Source: Lingula anatina (lineage: Eukaryota; Brachiopoda; Lingulata; Lingulida; Lingulidae). Taken from it: a stretch of 64,000 bases of DNA. Shown in pieces: positions 58,417-64,000 of the stretch. Numbering within the stretch: position 1 is the first letter of the stretch; each line of letters begins with the position of its first letter. The position numbers were made by a program, and so were the translations under genes. The notes below the pieces were generated by a model. It did no database searches and had not been told where the DNA came from. It worked only from the letters and a program-made list of their open reading frames with translations. The stretch is from NCBI RefSeq assembly GCF_001039355.2, contig NW_019775544.1, positions 1-64,000 on the forward strand. The letters run 5' to 3'.

Positions 58417-61400
58417 CGAGGCGAAATTAAGTAAGCATCTGAAACAAATGCTGCGTTAATGTTTAAGCATGGTATTTTATAAGTAGTTATATCTACGGCA
58501 ATTGTGCTGCAGTTTATTTAAGTGAACTCACCTTAAAGGATTACACATGTAGAAGCTTATTCCCCAATGATAACACGGTCGGCAACAATGAATAATATAT
58601 CGAACCCTGGATAAATCTGACTGTGTCATTATCAAATTACCCTTCGTATTTAAATGCTATGTCCGGATGACATGATGTATTATAATCACATTACGTACTT
58701 GCTGTTATACATCTTCATCATACTGTGTATAGCATCACACAAAAAGCGAAAGATTTTGTTTCCGTAAAAATTTTAAGCAAAATACAACAAAAACGGAAAC
58801 AAACAAACAAACAAACAAACACGAAATATGAAATCAAACGAAAAAATATTTAACACAATTCTGCAAATCAACAAAAAATCGTTAAGATAAATGTTTGGCA
58901 TTTCGTCACAGAATTACTAAAAAAAATTAACACTAATCACACCCTTACCAGAAAGTTCACCAGTAACCTGTAGCCTTCCCAGTGTGCTGCCTACTAGTCT
59001 AAAATGAACGGTACGTCTTATCAAATCTACCCTGAAACAATGGACTCACTGGAACAAGAAGATAACGTTGTAAAATGAAAGCAAGCAAGTTCCACGGCGT
59101 CTGCTTTTTATTACTTTCTGCTGCCGAACTTTGCTACTTACGCTTTTTTTCTTATTAACTTCATGAACTGACTCAGCAAAAAATTCAATGAAATGTTCAT
59201 TGAAAGTGATAAGCCGGACGTAGCGCAATTCAGTCGTCGCAATTCGAGGATGAGGTACAGTGTATCAGGTAAGGGTGCAGAATGTGTGTGCTTTTATCTC
59301 GGCTCCAGCGCGTGTGTGTGTGTGTGTGTGCTCGTCTCAAGTGTAGGTTGCACAGGCGTCGTGCGATGAAATCCTATACGATTTTCCGTGCGATTTTTTT
59401 TCATCGAAATTGTCTTCGGACTACAGTGAGTATGTTTACATTATTCATGAGAGCAGAGTATTTCATCCAAATTATCTTGAGCTCAGGTCGGGAAAACCCG
59501 GTCTGTTTGAACAGTGACCATACGGAGTCATTCAATTTCAATGCACCCGTGATTTCTTTGCTGTACACTCAGTGCAAGTTCACCAAAGAATTTAATACCG
59601 AACGATAATTGTGCAATGTCACCGCTTGCACCCACACGGAAGTCGCACGAAAAGTGACAGTGGGGCAGTATTATACGGACATACGGATATACGGACATCG
59701 TGCGTTAATCGCATTACTTTCTCTACAAAATTTATTGTGCATCTCTTCTGTCAAAATTATGTACATAAAAATACATTTTACACACGAAACTGACTTCTTG
59801 CACCAAATGGAGCTTTCATGTGTTATTAGTTTTAGCCAGGTGGTCACAAAGTGTTAAAAAATACACTTTCCCAAGTTATCGGCCTCCCTTCAGAAGTGCT
59901 TAAACCCCTACACTGTAAAAACAGTGTTTAGCTCCGAGACACATTTCTAAGCGCCTGTTTTGTCTCATTTTTTCCACGCGTTTAGAACCTAAGCACGTTT
60001 AGCCTATTAACATGTTACACGCTTTGACGTGCTTCTCGCCTAATAAATGTAGGGTGTATTTGTTTAACTTTAAGGTCGTAACGTTTTCAACTGTTTCAGT
60101 CACTACACACACACACGCGCGCGCGAAGTCACGGTCACCTTTAACTGCTATAGCTATCTCTATCTATAACAGGGTACCGTGAACTGTCAACATAGTTGAT
60201 TCACACCATCATCTTTACAGCGGGACTTATTCATCCTTGTGTTAGCTGACCCTGCGAGGAAGTTAATTGGAATATATTTCTGAAAAACAAGTTAGGAAAA
60301 TTCACTACAGTTTACTTAAGACACGAAACAACTATCAATTTTACTTTTAAACATTTTTTCATATTTTGATAAAATGCGTTAAGGTATTGATGTTCATTTA
60401 TTTTTTCCGGAAGTAATGAACAATAGAACATCAGGATGATGGTGGGGTATTCATTATAATGGTTTATTTAAGCTTTCATCACATGCTGGTTATTTTGGTA
60501 ACGATAGTCCGAATATTTTTCAAATCGCACCGCTCTAGTCGCCGACTAACCCAAGCCCATTTTGGAATTAACCACTAACTGTAGTTCATACAGCATAAGA
60601 CGTGTTTTGTTGATAAATAAAAAAAGTTTTCAAAACATTAAATAATGTTTTTCCAGAATGTTATAAAACGCTTATAAAACTGCAAGTGCATCATCTTGCA
60701 TGGAGTTAAAAACACCCATAACGTTACCATGACGTTATTCTATACCATCACCATCATGTAACCAGCTGATAACGTCGTGAAAACGTTATTTGTTATTTGG
60801 ATTATTACTTAATAGGCATATTTTGAATAATCACACGTTACTGCAAGGAAGGGCACAACGCGTTCGAGCAGGCTGCTTCTCGCCTCCAACAGCCCCATAT
60901 GTTTATAAGGGGAAGTGTTAAGCAAAATTGTTGAGTCTTGTAATAAACTTGTTATGGGATCGTATATATGGGATTGTGAAGCATTTTTTTCTGTGACGAG
61001 CTTGAAAAGCTAAACGTTGTTTAGCAGCTCCACGCGTTAAGGAATTCCACACCTATAGCAGCTCCATATGTTTAGCAGCCTCACGCGCTTAGCAGGGGAA
61101 GTGCTTAGCCAATGTGCTTAGCTTGTGATAGACTTGTCATAGAATCATATGCCGGTGAAGCTAAACACATAGCTAAACGTGTAACAATGCCAACGTGTCT
61201 AGCTTTTTCTTCTTTGAAACGTTTGAAAAGCTATACGCATTTAGCATTTACACATATTTCTAAATGCGTATAGGTGCCTAACGTGTGTTGTATGTATTTA
61301 AATGCTAAACACTGTTTTTACAGTGTAAGTAATCCATGATGAGATAAAATGTTGTCTGTTCTTTCCAGTCCTTTTTGTTTTATTTTCATCTATTTAATTT

Positions 61401-61486
61401 ATTTCGCAATTAATTTACATATTCTGTCTAAACACATTTACTCTGTTAATTTGCATACTATTTTGTTTTTCATTTTCAGCAGCAAA
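58417..61486. other. 3.1-kb head-to-head intergenic region
   Basis: Lies between the start codons of the two divergent receptor paralogues and should hold both promoters. It contains AAAC repeats at 58797-58820, a GT run at 59311-59330 and a 1.4-kb element at 59911-61325. No coding exon is supported. Confidence 0.6.
59911..61325. mobile_element. 1415-bp inverted-repeat element, TA target duplication
   Basis: The left end CACTGTAAAAACAGTGTTTA continues GC and is repeated inverted at the right end (GCTAAACACTGTTTTTACAG/TG). TA flanks both ends (59909-59910; 61326-61327). The ends are themselves palindromic (CACTGTttttACAGTG). The interior carries many short copies of GCTAAAC/GTTTAGC-like motifs with CACGCG. 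No transposase frame was found. Confidence 0.8.
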
Positions 61487-63616
61487 ATGATTCATGATAT
61501 GGTTTTGCAAATCGTCGTCTTTCTGGGCGTATATTTAACTGCCAGTCGGGGCCAGAACACAGCTTACCAACCTTTAGAGTCAACAGAGGAGTTCACCATT
61601 GATGAAATACAAGAAAGCATCCACGATCTACCATCTCTTTTGGTTATACGCATGGGGTTCAAGGTATGGATACTTATTTTGTCAATACAAATAATGTACA
61701 TGCGTCAGATATCGTGAATTGACTAATTGATACTGTTATTTACTTTGATTTTGATATAGTTACTGGTGCCGATATTGATCCTAACACTGATATTAGTATG
61801 TGTCTGTGGGCATGATAAGAGCAAGAAAACCCGTTTTTGGGTATGCGTTGGTTGTGTTGGAATGTTTTCCCAGCACAGGGAAATTGTGATTAGTGGCTAA
61901 ACAATGGCCTTTACATTGTGATAACTGCCATTGAAACATTTGATTAAATATTTGTTGTATGAATGTGTCTTTGTATACAATGTCCGGAAATGGGAGCTTT
62001 CTGGGTTATCGTAATGCGTTCGCTATTTGAAAAGATAAATTCACAAAGCAGGGCTGCGGTGAGGGACGGAAAACAAGACCCCCCCTTCCCCGCTCTTCCT
62101 CCTCACGTGTCACGCTCAGATGGTAGGGCCCACTTGGACTTCGACATTGGTTGACTGGGGTCTCGGGTAACCATGCAGTATTTCAATGGTTTATCAAAGT
62201 ATACATTTGACTCTAAAAAAATGCAGAGGTGGACAGTATCCCTAACTCCCCCCCCACCCTCGCCCCCGCCATATTTTATCTGTCAAAGTCTATCTCTTTA
62301 AAAAATCTTAAAACAACATATATATATATATATCTTATTTTTTCTTATTCTTATTTTTAAAAGTTACTTTTTTTGCGTGATTAAATACTGTGCATTTCCA
62401 AATTGTTTGCAGAAAGAAATATGCAAGTAGTAATCGTTTGAGTGGAGAAATTGAAGGGCATTTGCTGAAACGACTTGCCATAATTTTGCAGGGGTCAGTT
62501 AGCTTTCGAGAAAGCGAAGACTTCAAGGTGATCGTCAAAGCTCGGACTAATTCTAGTCGAGAGCTTAAACAAGTTGTGAAATATAGTTTCGCAAGAATTA
62601 GCACCAACGAAACGCCAGAAAGTATTGCTCTCCTGCAAGTGGTACGTGTATTCTTCTCAAGTCAATCTCCGTTTTGATACGTGTTAAATCAGGTATCAGA
62701 GTAATATTATTAAGAAAAAATATTTTAAAAAGCGCTTGTCACGTTTTCATTCTATTTATTTGTTATTCTTTTTGGTACGACAACCCTTTTTTCAGATATA
62801 TGATAGCATGGCGAGCTGTGACAATTTAATGTAGATTTCAAACATAAGGTATGCACCGTTAGTGGAATTCGATTGAAAATAGTCCATTATTAAAATATTC
62901 ATACACTTATGAGATTTTACTTGTCATATCATATTGATAGTATTTGTTTGCATTAATTATCACTCTTGACCTACAGTGTGATGACACCCAATCTGCTCAT
63001 TTGAATGATGTGACGTCAGAAATAGGCGTGGTCGTGGGCGTGTCCACGGGAGTGGTCCTGGTGGCATTGATACTGTTCTCAGTGTGGTGGCACAGGTATA
63101 AGGCTGATCAGGGGGAGGACATCGACTCTGCATACGGTATGGCCACTGCCATCTACATTACTTAGTAGATTTCCCCGATTCCCCTTTGATTTTACTTTGA
63201 TGACTATTAAAATGCACGTGAAATCTACTGCTCCAGTTTTATCTTTATCACATGACTGTTTTTTGTAAAATTGAAACTTAATTTTGCCCAGAATTTGATG
63301 AAAATTAAGTAGTTAGCAATCAATGAAATAAAAATGGTTTTTATTCCCTTATTCACATGTTAGTTCACATTTTATTGTGACGTAATAGGGTATGAATATA
63401 CATGTAGGGAAACCTTCCTGTTCGCAATGTTATATCCCCATATATACTTGTATATTAACTCTGTAGACAGTAAATAAATTATTTTTTTATTGAAATGAGA
63501 CAGAAATGGAATTTATTGAGCCAGAATACAACAAAACGGAGACTTTCGGAGTGGAGCTTAAGAAAACTCATTCACCATACTTGCTTAGAAAAGCTCTTCA
63601 GCCCAGCGATTCTGTG
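61487..63616 (+). CDS. signal-peptide, single-TM receptor paralogue (5' part, continues past window)
   Basis: Exons: 61487-61663 (ATG after an untranslated-exon acceptor at 61478), 62492-62641, 62977-63136, 63504-63616; the last ends at a donor (GTG|GTAAGG), so the gene runs on. At least 200 residues. Signal MVLQIVVFLGVYLTASRG; ectodomain DLPSLLVIRMGFK|GSVSF and FKVIVKARTNSSRELKQV; TM GVVVGVSTGVVLVALILFSV; cytoplasmic EMEFIEPEYNKTET. The four introns match the minus-strand gene at 52576-58416 in position and phase (0, 0, 1, 0), and LVIRMGFK|GSV aligns with LVIRHNLY|GGV. If the third intron is not spliced, a stop follows nine codons later (63163-63165) with AATAAA at 63327, giving a short form. 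No known family recognised. Confidence 0.8.
63327..63332 (+). terminator. candidate poly(A) signal for a short receptor form
   Basis: AATAAA lies about 160 bp after the TAG at 63163-63165 that is reached when intron 3 of the plus-strand receptor is retained. Confidence 0.4.
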
Positions 63617-64000
63617 GTAAGGCATCGGGAACAAAACCGCGCTAATAATTAGCGTCGTAGACGATAGTGTAGAACAAACTGTTACGTGATAATAAAAGGC
63701 TAACAATACATGCACAGTGTAACAGCATGCGAGCTTATCGTGTATTGTAATAAACACTGTAAGTTCCCGCTGAACAATTTATGAACTTCGAATTGGGAAT
63801 TTAAGTAAATAAATAGTTTGAAATATTGAAATAACATCAAATGTATAGCGAGTCATAATATCAAACAAAAGAGGAGACCAAGAGATGAAAATAGAAGATA
63901 CGTGACATTTATGAAATAATAATGCTTCCTAAGAAACAAATAAGTAATAAAAAAGTTTTTTGCACTTATTGTAAACTGTCTTATAGAAAACATATGACGT
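63617..64000. other. intron of the plus-strand receptor gene
   Basis: Follows the donor at 63617. AT-rich; no exon seen before the window ends. Confidence 0.5.

Noticed and set aside
1-64000. tRNA, rRNA, CRISPR or bacterial operon features
   Set aside because: None seen; spliced genes and repeat types show a eukaryotic nuclear genome. No tRNA was recognised by eye.

Overview
This is an intron-rich, AT-rich metazoan window that looks like a marine invertebrate. The indications are introns with GT/AG borders throughout, a gustatory-receptor-like (GRL) 7TM gene with the C-terminal phase-0 introns typical of that superfamily (GRLs are found widely in invertebrates and absent from vertebrates), a CAP-superfamily secreted protein, and many small TA-flanked inverted-repeat elements (MITEs). 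I cannot fix the phylum. Many open frames are non-ATG or non-coding, so I built gene models by joining exons at splice sites and checking phase at every junction.

Layout. (1) 1-3569: no supported gene. (2) 3570-18420 and 21226-38585: two copies (A and B) of one segmental tandem duplication. Each carries an intact 14-exon minus-strand gene (A 13667->5251, B 31522->23238) coding for a protein of about 1200 residues. Its order is an N-terminal helical bundle resembling the MLKL/HeLo-type cell-death domain, a coiled-coil linker, a beta-sandwich-like domain, a series of about six ubiquitin-like (beta-grasp) folds, and an acidic tail. I do not recognise this combination. It is the best candidate for an undescribed system. 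(3) 18421-21225, between the copies: a GRL pseudogene broken by frameshifts and two insertions. (4) 41094-44736: an intact 448-residue GRL gene. (5) 46254-48938: a CRISP/CAP-type secreted protein. (6) 49679-51541: a 1.86-kb Tc1/mariner-type element with TA target duplication, carrying a Tc1-type HTH exon on the minus strand and a BEN-domain-like exon on the plus strand. (7) 52576-58416 (minus) and 61487-63616+ (plus, running out of the window): two divergently transcribed paralogues that share a signal peptide, a small ectodomain and a transmembrane segment, with the first four introns at equivalent positions and phases. The minus gene continues into an EGF-like module and a large multi-pass region.

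How it fits together. The duplicated UBL/helical gene and the GRL genes lie next to each other on the same strand, but they have different histories. The UBL copies are about 92-94% identical in the exons compared, whereas the GRL pseudogene and GRL gene share only about a third of residues. The UBL gene duplicated recently; the GRL pair is old. The two copies have since diverged by separate MITE insertions (5505-5754 in A; 30245-30482 and 33431-36204 in B), which date those insertions after the duplication. Nothing here shows a functional link between the UBL, GRL, CAP and receptor genes.

Limits: exon calls come from reading frame, splice consensus and comparison of copies by eye. 5' untranslated exons and promoters are not resolved. 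Domain names rest on pattern recognition without profile searches. There are 591 Ns at 34134-34724 and single Ns at 3560 and 55221.
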